The notes: generated by a model from the letters alone, not told the origin. 64,000 nt of DNA from PALSA-350 sp963834445 (GCA_963834445.1 CAWIBU010000002.1:310001-374000), one strand, 5' to 3'; positions 25,458 through 35,043 are shown, counted from the stretch's first letter. Numbers and translations: made by a program.

Positions 25458-26696
25458 TTAATGGATGGTCTTCATTTTGCGGGACATGTAGTCCATCAGC
25501 AGGTATTCGCCCAGCGTGTCGGGGGTGGTGAAGTAGGCTTTACCGCGGCACATCTTGGTCATCTTCTGCACAAACTGCACCAGGCCCAGGTCCGACGCCA
25601 GCATGAAGGTGTTGATCATGATGTTTGAGCGCTTGCAGCGTGCTACTTCCTCCAGCGTCTCACTCACCACCAGCGGATCCAAGCCAAATGCATTTTTGTA
25701 AATGCGACCGTCCGGCAACGTCAGCGCAGAGGGCTTGCCGTCGGTGATCATCACGATCTGCTTCATGTCTTTGCGCTGGCGCTCCAAAATTCGTTGCGCC
25801 ACCCGCAGGCCCTCACGCGTATTGGTGTAGTGCGGTCCAACTTTGACCCGCGCGATTTGCGAGATGGGTACCTCTTCCGCCGAATCGTGAAACAAGACCA
25901 GCGAAAGGGAATCACCCGGATATTGCGTGCGAATCAAATGTGAGAGCGCCATCGCGACCTTCTTGGCCGGCGTAAAGCGGTCTTCTCCATACAGAATCAT
26001 GGAGTGCGAACAGTCGAGCATCACCACCGTTGCGCACGAACTCTGATACTCACACTGGTGCACCTGCAGATCTGAATATTCGAGCTTGAGCGGCATGGTG
26101 ATGCCCTCGCGCGCGATGGCCGAGGTCAGCGTGGCCGTGGTATCCAGGTTGAGCGTGTCGCCAAACTCATAAGCTTTCGACCCGCCGCTGGCTTCAATGC
26201 CGGTGGCAAAATGCCGCGTATCGTGGCGGCCAAAGCTCGACTTGCCCAGTGAGCCTAAAAGGTCGCGCAGCGTCTTGAAGCCGAGAAAGTCAAGGCTCTT
26301 GTCAGTCACTTCAAACCGCACCTGGCCCTCGGCCATGCCAGCCTGGCCACCGGTGGACTGCTGATTAGGGTCCATGCGGCCCTGCGTGGAAATGTAGTTT
26401 TCCTGCTCCATGCGCTCCATGATCTGATCGATCAACTGGTCGAGTTCGCCCTTTTCGGCCATCTCCTCGATGCGCTGCTGCATGTCGCCTTCGAACAGGT
26501 CGCCGGCTTCGAGCGCCTGGCGCAGCGCCTCGCGCAGGTTATCCAGGGTGTGTTCCCCGTCGAGCTCAGAGAAGCGCGACCACGGATCCTGAAAGCCGGA
26601 ATCGAGCAGATACTCCGACAGAGCTTTGAGCAGGTCTTCCATGCTCATCTCAGAGGCGGGGTCACCGGTGTATTTGGTGTAACGAATTCGTTTCAT
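25458..26696 (-). CDS. VWA domain protein (CoxE/BchD-like partner of MoxR-type ATPase)
   Basis: A 412-residue cytoplasmic protein with an acidic, glutamine-rich N-terminal half and a von Willebrand A domain at about 215-400. The MIDAS motif DCSHSM begins it and MITDGKPSA carries the later Asp. It starts 15 bases downstream of the ATPase gene stop. Such pairs act like chelatase I/D subunits in metal insertion or complex remodelling; the client is unknown. Confidence 0.82.
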   Translation of the reverse strand: MKRIRYTKYTGDPASEMSMEDLLKALSEYLLDSGFQDPWSRFSELDGEHTLDNLREALRQALEAGDLFEGDMQQRIEEMAEKGELDQLIDQIMERMEQENYISTQGRMDPNQQSTGGQAGMAEGQVRFEVTDKSLDFLGFKTLRDLLGSLGKSSFGRHDTRHFATGIEASGGSKAYEFGDTLNLDTTATLTSAIAREGITMPLKLEYSDLQVHQCEYQSSCATVVMLDCSHSMILYGEDRFTPAKKVAMALSHLIRTQYPGDSLSLVLFHDSAEEVPISQIARVKVGPHYTNTREGLRVAQRILERQRKDMKQIVMITDGKPSALTLPDGRIYKNAFGLDPLVVSETLEEVARCKRSNIMINTFMLASDLGLVQFVQKMTKMCRGKAYFTTPDTLGEYLLMDYMSRKMKTIH

Positions 26697-26711
26697 CGCC
26701 AGACCGCTTTT

Positions 26712-28229
26712 CTAGTTGAAGCCGCGCCGGGTTCTCCGCTGCTGTTGCAGTTCGTCGTATTCGCGCTCCTCGGCTGGGCGCTCCTGCTTGCGCGGAGTCT
26801 TTTCCTGCGCGCTGAATCCACGCTCTTCACTGCGACTGAGGCGCTTGTGGGCATACATGCCCTCGAGCAGAAACTCAGCGGCAGACACGGCAAGCTCGGG
26901 TGCATCCGATACCTTTACCGATAAAGGAGACAGCTGCGGAAACAGCCCCTGGATCTGTTTCAGTTCTTCCAAAATGGCTTGCGAGGGCTGATCGTCGTCG
27001 ATGCGGACCGTGCCTCCCAGGTTGAACCATTGCTCGATCTGCTGGGTGTTGGTGGCGGCAAAATACTTGTCGAAGATTTTGCCGATGGCGGTGCGAATCA
27101 ATTCCCGCACCACCACGTCGGCGCCGCGCATTTCGCCTTCGTATTCCAGCTCAAGCTTGCCCGTAATGCCCGGTAGCGCCGCGTAGATGTCGCTCACCCG
27201 GGGCACCACCAGCTTTTCGCCGTGCAGGTAAGCGCGCCGCTCCGCGTTTGAAACCACCAGCTCCATCACCGAGATGGGCAGGCGCTGGCTAACGCCGCTG
27301 CGCTTATCCACCTTCTTGTCTTCGCGCGCGGAGAAGGCCACTTGCTCGATGATCTCGCGCAGATACTGCGGCACTGTGATCTTGCTGGCGCCGCGGTCGC
27401 TCCAGGCTTCCTGCGCGGTAATGGCCATGCCTTCTTCAAGGGTGGCGGGATAGTGGGTGCGAATTTCTGAGCCGATACGATCTTTCAGCGGGGTGACGAT
27501 CTTGCCGCGCGCGGTGTAATCCTCGGGATTGGCGCTGAAGGCGAGCACGATATCCAGTTCCAGGCGCACCGGGTAGCCCTTAATCTGCACATCGCCTTCC
27601 TGCATGATGTTGAACAACGCCACCTGGATCTTGCCCGCGAGGTCAGGCAGTTCGTTGATGGCGAAGATGCCGCGGTTGGCCCGGGGCAGCAGCCCGTAAT
27701 GCATGGTCAACTCATTGGCTAGATCATGGCCGGCGCGGGCGGCTTTGATGGGATCAAGATCACCTATCAAATCGGCTACCGTGACGTCGGGCGTGGCCAG
27801 CTTTTCCACATAGCGGTCTTTGCGGGGCAGGAAGGCGATAGGGGTGGCCTCCCCTTCGGCTGCGATCAGATCGCGACAGCGCCGGCACAGTGGGGCATAC
27901 GGATTGTCGCGAATCTCGCAGCCGGCAACGTAGGCCATCTGCTCGTCGAGTAATTCAGTCAGCCCGCGCAGAATGCGGCTCTTGGCCTGGCCACGCAAGC
28001 CGAGCAGGATGAAGTTTTGCTTAGATAGGACTGCGTTTACGATCTGAGGCACAACCGTATCTTCGTAACCGACAATGCCGGTAAAGATGGGTTGTTTGGT
28101 CTTGAGCCGGGCAATCAGGTTCTCGCGCAGTTCGTCTTTGACGCTGCGATGCTTCATGCGCGCTGCGGAAAATTCCTTGCTGGTTTCGAGTTCACCCAGA
28201 GTCTGCGGAAGACGGCTCGACGAAAACAT
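26712..28229 (-). CDS. Magnesium chelatase subunit I-like AAA+ ATPase (MoxR type)
   Basis: A 505-residue AAA+ protein. The Walker A region GLRGQAKSR lies at about 78-86 and has Ala where most P-loops have Gly; this variant occurs in the family. A CRRCR motif lies near 117, FAINELPDLAGKIQVALFNIMQEG holds Walker B and sensor regions, and the C-terminus is charged and low-complexity. The VWA gene follows 15 bases on. Confidence 0.82.
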   Translation of the reverse strand: MFSSSRLPQTLGELETSKEFSAARMKHRSVKDELRENLIARLKTKQPIFTGIVGYEDTVVPQIVNAVLSKQNFILLGLRGQAKSRILRGLTELLDEQMAYVAGCEIRDNPYAPLCRRCRDLIAAEGEATPIAFLPRKDRYVEKLATPDVTVADLIGDLDPIKAARAGHDLANELTMHYGLLPRANRGIFAINELPDLAGKIQVALFNIMQEGDVQIKGYPVRLELDIVLAFSANPEDYTARGKIVTPLKDRIGSEIRTHYPATLEEGMAITAQEAWSDRGASKITVPQYLREIIEQVAFSAREDKKVDKRSGVSQRLPISVMELVVSNAERRAYLHGEKLVVPRVSDIYAALPGITGKLELEYEGEMRGADVVVRELIRTAIGKIFDKYFAATNTQQIEQWFNLGGTVRIDDDQPSQAILEELKQIQGLFPQLSPLSVKVSDAPELAVSAAEFLLEGMYAHKRLSRSEERGFSAQEKTPRKQERPAEEREYDELQQQRRTRRGFN

Positions 28230-28331
28230 GCATTTGCTCCTTGGAGCTGATTTCTTGTTGCGACGATCGGAAGGAGAGGGAGCGTGCCCCTGTTCTTCAC
28301 CTTACACCATGTGACGAAGGGGGCACAGCGG

Positions 28332-28937
28332 TTACATCACGTGTCCATTGCGGCCTGCGGTGGCGCTGGCCTGCACGCCCCGGCGCAATTTCGGAAGCAT
28401 CGCGGTGTAGAGAGCAATCAACCGCTCGGTACGTTCGGCATCCGAGCGCAAGGCCAGCAATTCCATGCGGAAACTGAGGTCGGTAGGCGACGCCCACGCC
28501 AGTCCAAAGGCGATCGGTTTATCCAAATCAAAAGCCCGGTGCGATCGTTCGCCACCCGTTAGCTCCAGCACTTCAAAATGCAGCGCGGCGCACTCTTCCC
28601 GCATGGAGCGGGTGGCGGGTAAACCCTCGTCCTGAAAGAAATCAACTTCGGCTTGCAAAAAGCTGCGTGAGTTGTCGAGGTTTTCAATCTCAAAACGCTG
28701 CGCGCCCTGGCACAGAATGTCCATACGCCCATCGGGATAATTCTCCAGGATGCGCACGATCTCTGCCGTGCAGCCAACGACGGCCAGGCCTTCGCGCTGG
28801 GCGCAGACTACGCCGAAGGCAATCTTCTGCGCCAGGCAGACACCGATCATCTCCTTGTAACGATCTTCGAAAATGTGGAGCGGTAGCGCTGCTTCAGGAA
28901 ACAGCACTACTTCTAACGGAAACAAAGGTATCTTCAT
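28332..28937 (-). CDS. LON peptidase substrate-binding domain protein
   Basis: A stand-alone LON N-terminal (substrate-binding) domain of 201 residues without protease domain. MKIPLFPLEVVLFPEAALPLHIFE at the start, quoted by its core PLHIFEDRYKEM, and GVVGCTAEIVRI-type strand pattern fit the PUA-like fold. ATG 28937 is chosen as the conserved family start, with an upstream in-frame ATG rejected. Function in proteolysis or regulation is unknown. Confidence 0.86.
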   Translation of the reverse strand: MKIPLFPLEVVLFPEAALPLHIFEDRYKEMIGVCLAQKIAFGVVCAQREGLAVVGCTAEIVRILENYPDGRMDILCQGAQRFEIENLDNSRSFLQAEVDFFQDEGLPATRSMREECAALHFEVLELTGGERSHRAFDLDKPIAFGLAWASPTDLSFRMELLALRSDAERTERLIALYTAMLPKLRRGVQASATAGRNGHVM

Positions 28938-29136
28938 GCTGCTGCTATTATGCCCGTCTTTTGCGTGCTGCGAGAGGTCAGGCAAAGCCTGGTTTTGATC
29001 CCCTGCGAGGTAACAACGTAGGCGTGCAGCGCGCGCGTGGCCGGGTTTATCTTCCGCCCGGAATTATCGTTCAGGTGGTCAACATTTGAAAGAAATATTG
29101 CTGCGCTGTCGTTGGCCGGCAGGGTTAAGCGCAAAA

Positions 29137-29445
29137 TTACTCAAGTTCTGAAAGCAGCGACTCCATTTCACCCAGCGCATGTTGGTTGCCGGTGCGCCGC
29201 GCGCTGGCAATGCCCTGTTCGAGCCGCGTTCTGGCTTCGCCGGTACGGCCGGCCTTGACCAGTGTCTGCGCCGCCATGAAATACCCGGCAGTGTAGTCCG
29301 GGTGGGTCGTGAGCAAGCGGTCAAATTCCACCAGGGAGGCATCGGTCTGGCCCTGGTTGGCATGTTCCATCGCCAGCCCGTAGCGCGCAAACGCGTCTCC
29401 CGGGTTGTGCGACAGGATTTCTGTGAGCATCGCAATTTTGTCCAT
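29137..29445 (-). CDS. Small tetratricopeptide-repeat protein
   Basis: A 102-residue all-helical protein with about two to three TPR units: FARYGLAMEHANQGQTDASLVEFDRLL (core GLAMEHANQGQ) and TAGYFMAAQTLVKAGRTGEA. AAGGGGAAG just upstream of ATG 29445 supports the start. Likely a protein-protein adaptor; no partner is indicated. Confidence 0.75.
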   Translation of the reverse strand: MDKIAMLTEILSHNPGDAFARYGLAMEHANQGQTDASLVEFDRLLTTHPDYTAGYFMAAQTLVKAGRTGEARTRLEQGIASARRTGNQHALGEMESLLSELE

Positions 29446-29533
29446 AGCTTCCCCTTACTTTAAGCCTTTGCGCGCATGGGCGCATTTGCCGGGATTTGCA
29501 TTCATCGCTGCAATTGTCCAAACTTGAACCACG

Positions 29534-30052
29534 ATGAAATCTGGCGATCCTGTGCTTCCGCCCCGCAAGGCAGCGGATTCACGGTCTGAGATGACTGAGC
29601 TGATCTTGCCCAACGACACCAACACCCTGGGTAACCTGCTCGGCGGCCGGCTCATGCACTATATCGACCTGGTGGGTGCGATGGCGGCTTACCGGCACGC
29701 CCGCGCCCACGTGGTCACGGCGTCGATGGACCACATCGATTTTATTGCGCCGGTACATGTGGGGGACCTTTTGATTTTGAAGTCAACGCTCAACCGCGCC
29801 TTTCGAACTTCGATGGAAGTGGGCGTGAAGGTTTGGGTGGAGCATACGATTGCCGGGACGTTGCGCCATGTGGCTTCAGCATATCTAACGTTTGTCGCGG
29901 TCGATCCGCAGGGATTGCGGGTGCTGGTTCCGCCGTTGAACCCGGAAACCGAGGACGAATTGCGGCGTTACCAGGATGCGGGCCGGCGCCGCGAACAAAG
30001 CCAGCAGGAACGCGATCGCAAGAAGAGCGCGCGGCTGGCGAAGGATTCATAA
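29534..30052 (+). CDS. Acyl-CoA thioesterase (hotdog fold, YciA/BFIT type)
   Basis: A 172-residue hotdog protein hydrolysing acyl-CoA. NTLGNLLGGRLMHYIDLVGAMA holds the active-site helix (GNLLGGRLMHYID), followed by HVVTASMDHIDF and PVHVGDLLILKS, standard family motifs. The C-terminus is a charged tail (about 140-172). It stands 11 bases before the Mrp gene, suggesting co-transcription. Confidence 0.88.
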   Translation: MKSGDPVLPPRKAADSRSEMTELILPNDTNTLGNLLGGRLMHYIDLVGAMAAYRHARAHVVTASMDHIDFIAPVHVGDLLILKSTLNRAFRTSMEVGVKVWVEHTIAGTLRHVASAYLTFVAVDPQGLRVLVPPLNPETEDELRRYQDAGRRREQSQQERDRKKSARLAKDS

Positions 30053-30063
30053 GAGAGGTTTAT

Positions 30064-30894
30064 ATGGCACAAGCGCAAGCGCCGCCGGGGCCGCAGACAA
30101 TTCCCGGAGTTTCGCACATCATTGCTATCGGTTCGGGCAAAGGGGGCGTGGGCAAAACCACGCTCGCGGTAAACCTGGCCACGGCCCTGGTCAAAATGGG
30201 CTTTCGTGTCGGGCTCATCGATGCCGATATCTATGGTCCAAACGTACCGCTGATGATGGGCATTGGCCAGCAGCCACGAGTGCTCGAGAACAATCAGATT
30301 GAGCCGCTGGTGGCGCACGGGGTCAAGTTGATTTCGGTCGGGTTCATCTCACCAGGGGACAAGCCTCTGGTGATGCGTGGGCCGATGTTGCACCAGATCA
30401 TTCGCCAGTTCCTGCAGCAGGTGCAGTGGGGCGAGCTGGATTTTCTGCTGGTCGATCTTCCGCCAGGTACGGGCGATGTGGTGATCTCGCTGGTGCAGAC
30501 CGTGCCGCTTACCGGCGCGGTGCTTATTTCCACGCCGTCTGATGTTTCCCTGCAGGACGCGCGCAAGGCGCTCGAAATGTTCCACCAGGTGAATGTGGAA
30601 GTGCTGGGCTTGGTGGAGAACATGAGCACGTTCACGTGCCCTCACTGCCATGAAGTGATCGATATATTCTCCCGCGGGGGTGCGGAGCGATTGGCCAAGC
30701 AAAGCAACATCGGTTTTCTGGGGTCGATCGAACTCGATCCGGAGATCCGCCATGGAGGAGACCATGGTTTGCCGATCGTGTTGGCAGGCGAAGGGAATCA
30801 GCATGCGCGGCAATTCTTTGAGGTGGCGCGCAAGGTCACCGAGCGCGCCCTGGCGCAGTCAGCCAAGGACGAAAATATTTTCGAGATCAGCTAG
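30064..30894 (+). CDS. mrp: Mrp/NBP35 family iron-sulphur carrier ATPase
   Basis: A 276-residue P-loop ATPase (SIMIBI class) that carries 4Fe-4S clusters. The deviant Walker A GSGKGGVGKTT lies at about 23-33, DADIYGPN near 58, and FTCPHCHE near 186 supplies the CxxC cluster ligands. It lacks the N-terminal DUF59 domain often fused in this family. GAGAGG precedes ATG 30064 by about five bases; the longer frame upstream overlaps the thioesterase and is a shadow. Confidence 0.9.
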   Translation: MAQAQAPPGPQTIPGVSHIIAIGSGKGGVGKTTLAVNLATALVKMGFRVGLIDADIYGPNVPLMMGIGQQPRVLENNQIEPLVAHGVKLISVGFISPGDKPLVMRGPMLHQIIRQFLQQVQWGELDFLLVDLPPGTGDVVISLVQTVPLTGAVLISTPSDVSLQDARKALEMFHQVNVEVLGLVENMSTFTCPHCHEVIDIFSRGGAERLAKQSNIGFLGSIELDPEIRHGGDHGLPIVLAGEGNQHARQFFEVARKVTERALAQSAKDENIFEIS

Positions 30895-30915
30895 GCCGGG
30901 TTTTCATCTGCAGGA

Positions 30916-30944
30916 CCGACCACCACCCGGAGGGTGGTGGTCGG
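30916..30944. terminator. Strong GC hairpin after mrp
   Basis: A perfect 13-bp stem (CCGACCACCACCC and its complement) with loop GGA lies 22 bases past the mrp stop. No T-run follows, so it may be a stability element or a weak terminator. The remaining gap to 31208 carries R2-like repeat fragments (near 30960-31075) and a promoter. Confidence 0.6.
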
Positions 30945-31107
30945 GACAGAAAAGAGTTTGTTCGCAAGCTCCCAGATCCTTCCCATGCCATTTTGTTCAT
31001 TAGGACCGAAGCGGACGCGTCTGCTGGGCGCCCCTAACTCAAACCAAGGCCCTACGACTGAGCTCGCGAATCCTTCTCAATCAGTATTGTGGCTCAATGC
31101 CGCGATC

Positions 31108-31136
31108 TTGACAGTGCGAGACTCAAGTTTTAGACT
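31108..31136 (+). promoter_or_regulatory. Sigma-70-type promoter of hrcA-grpE-dnaJ
   Basis: TTGACA (31108-31113), a 17-base spacer and TAGACT (31131-31136) lie about 72 bases before hrcA. The hexamer AGACTC occurs twice across it, at 31119-31124 and 31132-31137. A canonical CIRCE inverted repeat was not seen here. Confidence 0.65.
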
Positions 31137-31208
31137 CTAGTTTGGTTTATTCTGCGTTTTGCGCGGTTTTAAGCCATTGTGGAATGAGCGCCTTAGGGCA
31201 GGTGGACT

Positions 31209-32273
31209 ATGTCTTCCGACCTTCGGATCAGCCCTCGCGACCGGCTGGTCCTGAACGCCATCATCGAAATCTACATTGCAACAGGGGAACCTGTCGCCTC
31301 CCAGACGGTGGCTCGCCAACTGGACAATAAAGAAGGTATGAGCCCGGCGACGATTCGCAATGTCATGGCGGCTTTGGGGGAAGCGGGTTTGCTGGAACAA
31401 TTACACACCTCAGCCGGTCGCTGCCCTACAGCGCGGGCGTTTCGCTTATACGTGGAGCAGCTGAACGGCGGCACCAGGTTCGCCCCCGTCGCACTCTCCC
31501 AGGAACGCAGAGAGCAGATTGAGGATAGTTTTGCCGGTGTCAGCAGCCGCCAGCAGTTTCTCGAACGCACCTCCCACGTACTATCTCTGATCTCGAGCGG
31601 CGTGGGTGTGGCCATGTCAACACAATCGGAAACCCACTGGTTAGACCACATCCATTTTTCACGCATCTCGTTGGGGCGGGTACTGGCCGTAGTCGTAACC
31701 AAGTCGGGAGTGGTGCTGGATCGCGTGCTGACCCTGGACCGGGATCTGTCACTGGCTGAATTGGAAAGCGCGGCGGCGTTTCTCAACCAGAATTTCCGGG
31801 GGTGGTCGGTCGAGCGTATCCGGACCGAGCTGAATCGTCGCCTGGAGCAGGAACGTAGCGAATACGACCAGCTGATGCGTTCCATCGATGAGCTCTGCCG
31901 CAAGGGAGCGTTGGAACAGGATAGCGCGACGCAATCCGTTTTTATTGTCGGGGTTGCCAACCTGGTCGCAGGGGAAGCGGACGGGCAGCGGTTGCGCCAG
32001 TTGCTCAGCGCGCTGGAGACGAAACAACGGCTGATCGAATTGCTGGACGCGTACGTGGACGCGCGCCAGCAGTCGGTGCGCGTGGTGGTTGGTTTAGAGG
32101 AAACAATGCCGGAAATGCGGAACCTGGTTCTTATTGGCGCGCCGGCCCGGTTAGGTACAGAGAGCCTGGGGACGGTGGCGGTTATTGGTTCCACCCGCAT
32201 CGCCTACCAGGAGACAATCAACGCAGTGTCTTTTATCGCGCAGCTTTCGGATCGCATTCTGCCGACGCAATAG
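31209..32273 (+). CDS. hrcA: Heat-inducible transcription repressor HrcA
   Basis: Repressor of heat-shock genes, 354 residues. The winged-helix domain (about 1-85) contains SPRDRLVLNAIIEIYIATGEPV (core NAIIEIY), SPATIRNVMAALGEAGLL and HTSAGRCPTARAFRLYV; most HrcA proteins have GRIPT or GRxPT at that turn and this has GRCPT. The rest is the GAF-like dimerisation region. AGGTGG lies just before ATG. It heads the operon with grpE and dnaJ. Confidence 0.92.
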   Translation: MSSDLRISPRDRLVLNAIIEIYIATGEPVASQTVARQLDNKEGMSPATIRNVMAALGEAGLLEQLHTSAGRCPTARAFRLYVEQLNGGTRFAPVALSQERREQIEDSFAGVSSRQQFLERTSHVLSLISSGVGVAMSTQSETHWLDHIHFSRISLGRVLAVVVTKSGVVLDRVLTLDRDLSLAELESAAAFLNQNFRGWSVERIRTELNRRLEQERSEYDQLMRSIDELCRKGALEQDSATQSVFIVGVANLVAGEADGQRLRQLLSALETKQRLIELLDAYVDARQQSVRVVVGLEETMPEMRNLVLIGAPARLGTESLGTVAVIGSTRIAYQETINAVSFIAQLSDRILPTQ

Positions 32274-32353
32274 ATCGACCCCCACTTGCGATCGCGTCTG
32301 CATCGTTTTCAGCTGCATAGCATCAAGTTAAGCGAAAGGTTTTACCAATTTCT

Positions 32354-32935
32354 ATGTCTAGCGCACGTAAGGTCACCGATAACGAACACGATGAGCAATT
32401 GAACACCGATTCCGCGGAGGCCGGCGTGGAGACAGCGCAGACCGTGATCGACCCTCCCGTCTCGCCGCAACTGCAGCTCGAGGTCGATCGCCTGAAGGGC
32501 GAACGCGATCAGCTGGTGGATCGGTTGGCGCGCCTGCAAGCCGAATTCGAGAACGCACGCAAGCGGGAAGCGCGGGAGCGGACAGACTTCCGCGATTTTG
32601 CCGTCTCCGGCGCAGTCGAGCAATTTCTGCCGGTGCTGGATAATTTCCACTTGGCATTAGGATCTGCCGGGACCGCCGAGCAATTGCGGGCAGGCATCGA
32701 ATTGATCATCAAACAAATGGAAGAAGTGCTGCGCTCATTGAATGTGCAGCCGGTCGAAACAGTGGGGGTGCGGTTCGATCCTCGCGTACACGAGGCGCTC
32801 GAGAGCGTCGACCGCTCTGACCTACCCGACCATCAGGTATTCGACGAGGTCCGCCGGGGATATCGCATCCGTGACCGGCTGCTTCGTCCTGCCCTGGTCC
32901 GCATCGTAAATAATCCGCAACAGAAAGAAGCATGA
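32354..32935 (+). CDS. grpE: Nucleotide exchange factor GrpE
   Basis: DnaK co-chaperone of 193 residues: a disordered acidic N-terminus, a long coiled coil (about 38-85, including LARLQAEFENARKREARER), then the beta domain with RFDPRVHEALESVDRSD and VFDEVRRGYRIRDRLLRPALVRI. It overlaps dnaJ by four bases (ATGA). No dnaK is present in the window. Confidence 0.93.
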   Translation: MSSARKVTDNEHDEQLNTDSAEAGVETAQTVIDPPVSPQLQLEVDRLKGERDQLVDRLARLQAEFENARKREARERTDFRDFAVSGAVEQFLPVLDNFHLALGSAGTAEQLRAGIELIIKQMEEVLRSLNVQPVETVGVRFDPRVHEALESVDRSDLPDHQVFDEVRRGYRIRDRLLRPALVRIVNNPQQKEA

Positions 32936-34059
32936 GTACAGCATCCAACGTGACCAAAGTCGAATATTACGAATTTCTGGGTGTCTCGCGCGACTGCAAC
33001 GATCAGGAGCTCAAGACCGCTTACCGCCGCCTGGCAATGCAGTATCATCCCGACCGCAACTCGGCTCCGGAGGCGGAAGACAAATTTAAACAGGCGAGCG
33101 AAGCGTACCAGGTCCTCTCTGACCCGCAGAAGCGTGCCGCCTACGATCGCTACGGGCACGCAGGCGTGAGTGGAGCCGGTGCATCCGGCTTTGAAGGTTT
33201 TGCCAATGCCGATGTGGGCGATATCTTCGGAGATTTCTTCGGGGAGATGTTCAACATGGGCGGTGGGCGCAAAAACTCGCGCGCCCAGCGCGGGCGCGAC
33301 ATCCGCTATGACCTCACCCTTGAGTTTGAAGAGGCCGTGTTCGGCAAGCAGACGGAGATACAATTTCGCCGCGCTGATATTTGTGCCGATTGCCGGGGCA
33401 CAGGCGCACCTCCGGGCCGAGGCCCTGAGACATGCAAGCAGTGTGCCGGGCGTGGGCAGGTTCGTTACCAGCAGGGCTTTTTTTCTATCGCGCGCACCTG
33501 CCCCATTTGTAATGGGGCAGGGCAGGTCATTACCGATCCTTGTCTGCAGTGCAATGGTGCGGGGCTGACCGATCGTCGGCACACCATTAGCGTAAGTGTT
33601 CCGGCCGGGGTGGAAGACGGAACCCGCATTCGCTACCAGGGCGAAGGGGATGGTGGACGGTCCGGCGGTCCCAAGGGCGACTTGTATGTGGTGCTCACGG
33701 TAAAGGCGCACGAGTTTTTCGAACGCGATGGCAACGATCTGCATTGCGTGATTTTCGTCTCCTTTCCGCAGGTCGCGCTGGGTGATGAGATTCAGGTACC
33801 GACGCTTGAAGGGGATACGACGCTTCGCATCAACGAGGGCACGCAATCGGGTAAGGAGTTCCGCTTACGCGGCAAGGGTGTGCCTCGCCTCAACGAGCAC
33901 GGCCGCGGCGATCTGGTGGTGCAGATCGTGGTGCAGACGCCGAAGAAGTTTTCCAAGGTGCAGCGCGATCTGCTGAAGCAGCTGGGCGAGACGATGCACA
34001 TCGAGAACAAGCCGACCAACCGGAATCTGCTGGGCAAGATGAAAGACTTGTTCAGCTAG
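32932..34059 (+). CDS. dnaJ: Chaperone protein DnaJ
   Basis: Type I Hsp40 of 375 residues. The J domain (about 8-70) has the HPD tripeptide in MQYHPDRN; a short Gly/Phe region follows; four CxxCxGxG zinc repeats (CADCRGTG, CKQCAGRG, CPICNGAG, CLQCNGAG) lie at about 148-215; the C-terminal substrate domains follow. It is translationally coupled to grpE. Confidence 0.94.
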   Translation: MSTASNVTKVEYYEFLGVSRDCNDQELKTAYRRLAMQYHPDRNSAPEAEDKFKQASEAYQVLSDPQKRAAYDRYGHAGVSGAGASGFEGFANADVGDIFGDFFGEMFNMGGGRKNSRAQRGRDIRYDLTLEFEEAVFGKQTEIQFRRADICADCRGTGAPPGRGPETCKQCAGRGQVRYQQGFFSIARTCPICNGAGQVITDPCLQCNGAGLTDRRHTISVSVPAGVEDGTRIRYQGEGDGGRSGGPKGDLYVVLTVKAHEFFERDGNDLHCVIFVSFPQVALGDEIQVPTLEGDTTLRINEGTQSGKEFRLRGKGVPRLNEHGRGDLVVQIVVQTPKKFSKVQRDLLKQLGETMHIENKPTNRNLLGKMKDLFS

Positions 34060-34125
34060 CCCTGCCAGCCGGGTAAGTGAAACCCTCCACTGCGCTATTC
34101 CCGGTCCTAATGAACAGAATGGCGC

Positions 34126-34202
34126 GGGCAGGATTTGCGAGCTCACTCAAGCGCCTTCACCCCAAATCAAGGCCCTGCGAGTGAGCTCGCAAATCCTGCC
34201 CC
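34126..34202. repeat. Inverted pair of repeat R2
   Basis: The gap 34060-34260 carries GGCAGGATTTGCGAGCTC (within 34126-34148) facing its exact complement within 34180-34202. Related copies lie near 25190-25260, 31040-31070 and 58236-58260. Confidence 0.8.
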
Positions 34203-34260
34203 CGACATATTTTCATCCCCGACCAGAGCGCAGTGCAGACAACTGCTTTTCACTCACCCT

Positions 34261-34977
34261 CTAACCCAGCATCGCCGCCACGACGGCCATCGCGGTGATG
34301 CCCGCCGTTTCTGCCCGCAGGATTCTTGGACCCAGACTCACCGCTCGCCAACCTTCCGACGCAAAGAGAGATTCTTCGTCCGCGGTCCATCCGCCCTCTG
34401 GTCCAATGGCCAGGTTCACTGCGGTCGGGTGCGCCTGCATGGCGGCGTACAAGGTGGTCGCGCGCTCTTGCTCGGCCAACAGCAAATTCAGTCCCGGCGC
34501 GGCCACCCGCATCTGCACCGCCGCCTTCAACGGCGTCAGGTCTTCCACCACCGGCACATCGGAGCGGCGCGATTGCTTGGCTGCCTCGCGCGCTATCCGG
34601 CGCCAACGCTCCACGCGGGCCGTCGCCGCCAGCACCAAATGCTTCTCGCTGCGGCGCGCGATCATGGGAACGAACCTCTGCGCGCCCAGCTCCGTGGCCT
34701 TTTCGACAATCCACTCCATGCGGTCGAATTTGAAGACTGAGAGCAGAAGCGTGACCGGCAGCGCCGCATCGGCTTCGACCTCGGCGAGCAGGGCAAAGCG
34801 GACGGTGTCTCCGCTGATGCCGGAGAGGACGGCGTGAAACACGCGATCGCCCGCCACCAGGTCACACTCCATGCCGGCTTGCGCACGCAGCACGCGAATC
34901 AGGTGAGTCGCCTGCTCGCCCTTGAGCGACGCACTGTTGTCGTCCCACTCATCCGCTATCCACCTTCTGCGCGTCAT
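34261..34977 (-). CDS. rsmE: 16S rRNA (uracil-1498-N3)-methyltransferase RsmE
   Basis: SPOUT-knot methyltransferase of 238 residues that methylates U1498 of 16S rRNA. An N-terminal PUA-like domain contains HLIRVLRAQ; the SPOUT part has KATELGAQRFVPMIARRSE, AKQSRRSDVP, the SAM-site strand LAIGPEGGWTADEE and the knot SLGPRILRAETA. Length and motif order are standard. Confidence 0.93.
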   Translation of the reverse strand: MTRRRWIADEWDDNSASLKGEQATHLIRVLRAQAGMECDLVAGDRVFHAVLSGISGDTVRFALLAEVEADAALPVTLLLSVFKFDRMEWIVEKATELGAQRFVPMIARRSEKHLVLAATARVERWRRIAREAAKQSRRSDVPVVEDLTPLKAAVQMRVAAPGLNLLLAEQERATTLYAAMQAHPTAVNLAIGPEGGWTADEESLFASEGWRAVSLGPRILRAETAGITAMAVVAAMLG

Positions 34978-35043
34978 CGCTTCTCCTCTGCTCTAAAGGT
35001 GTCACGCCGGTCTACCACTTTGGTAAGGAAAGAGAGTGTTTCC

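Noticed and set aside
29833..30063. N-terminal extension of Mrp upstream of 30064
   Set aside because: It overlaps the thioesterase coding sequence and is not protein-like; GAGAGG directly precedes 30064.
31140..31208. CIRCE operator before hrcA
   Set aside because: No inverted repeat resembling TTAGCACTC was seen by eye; noted as absence in findings only.
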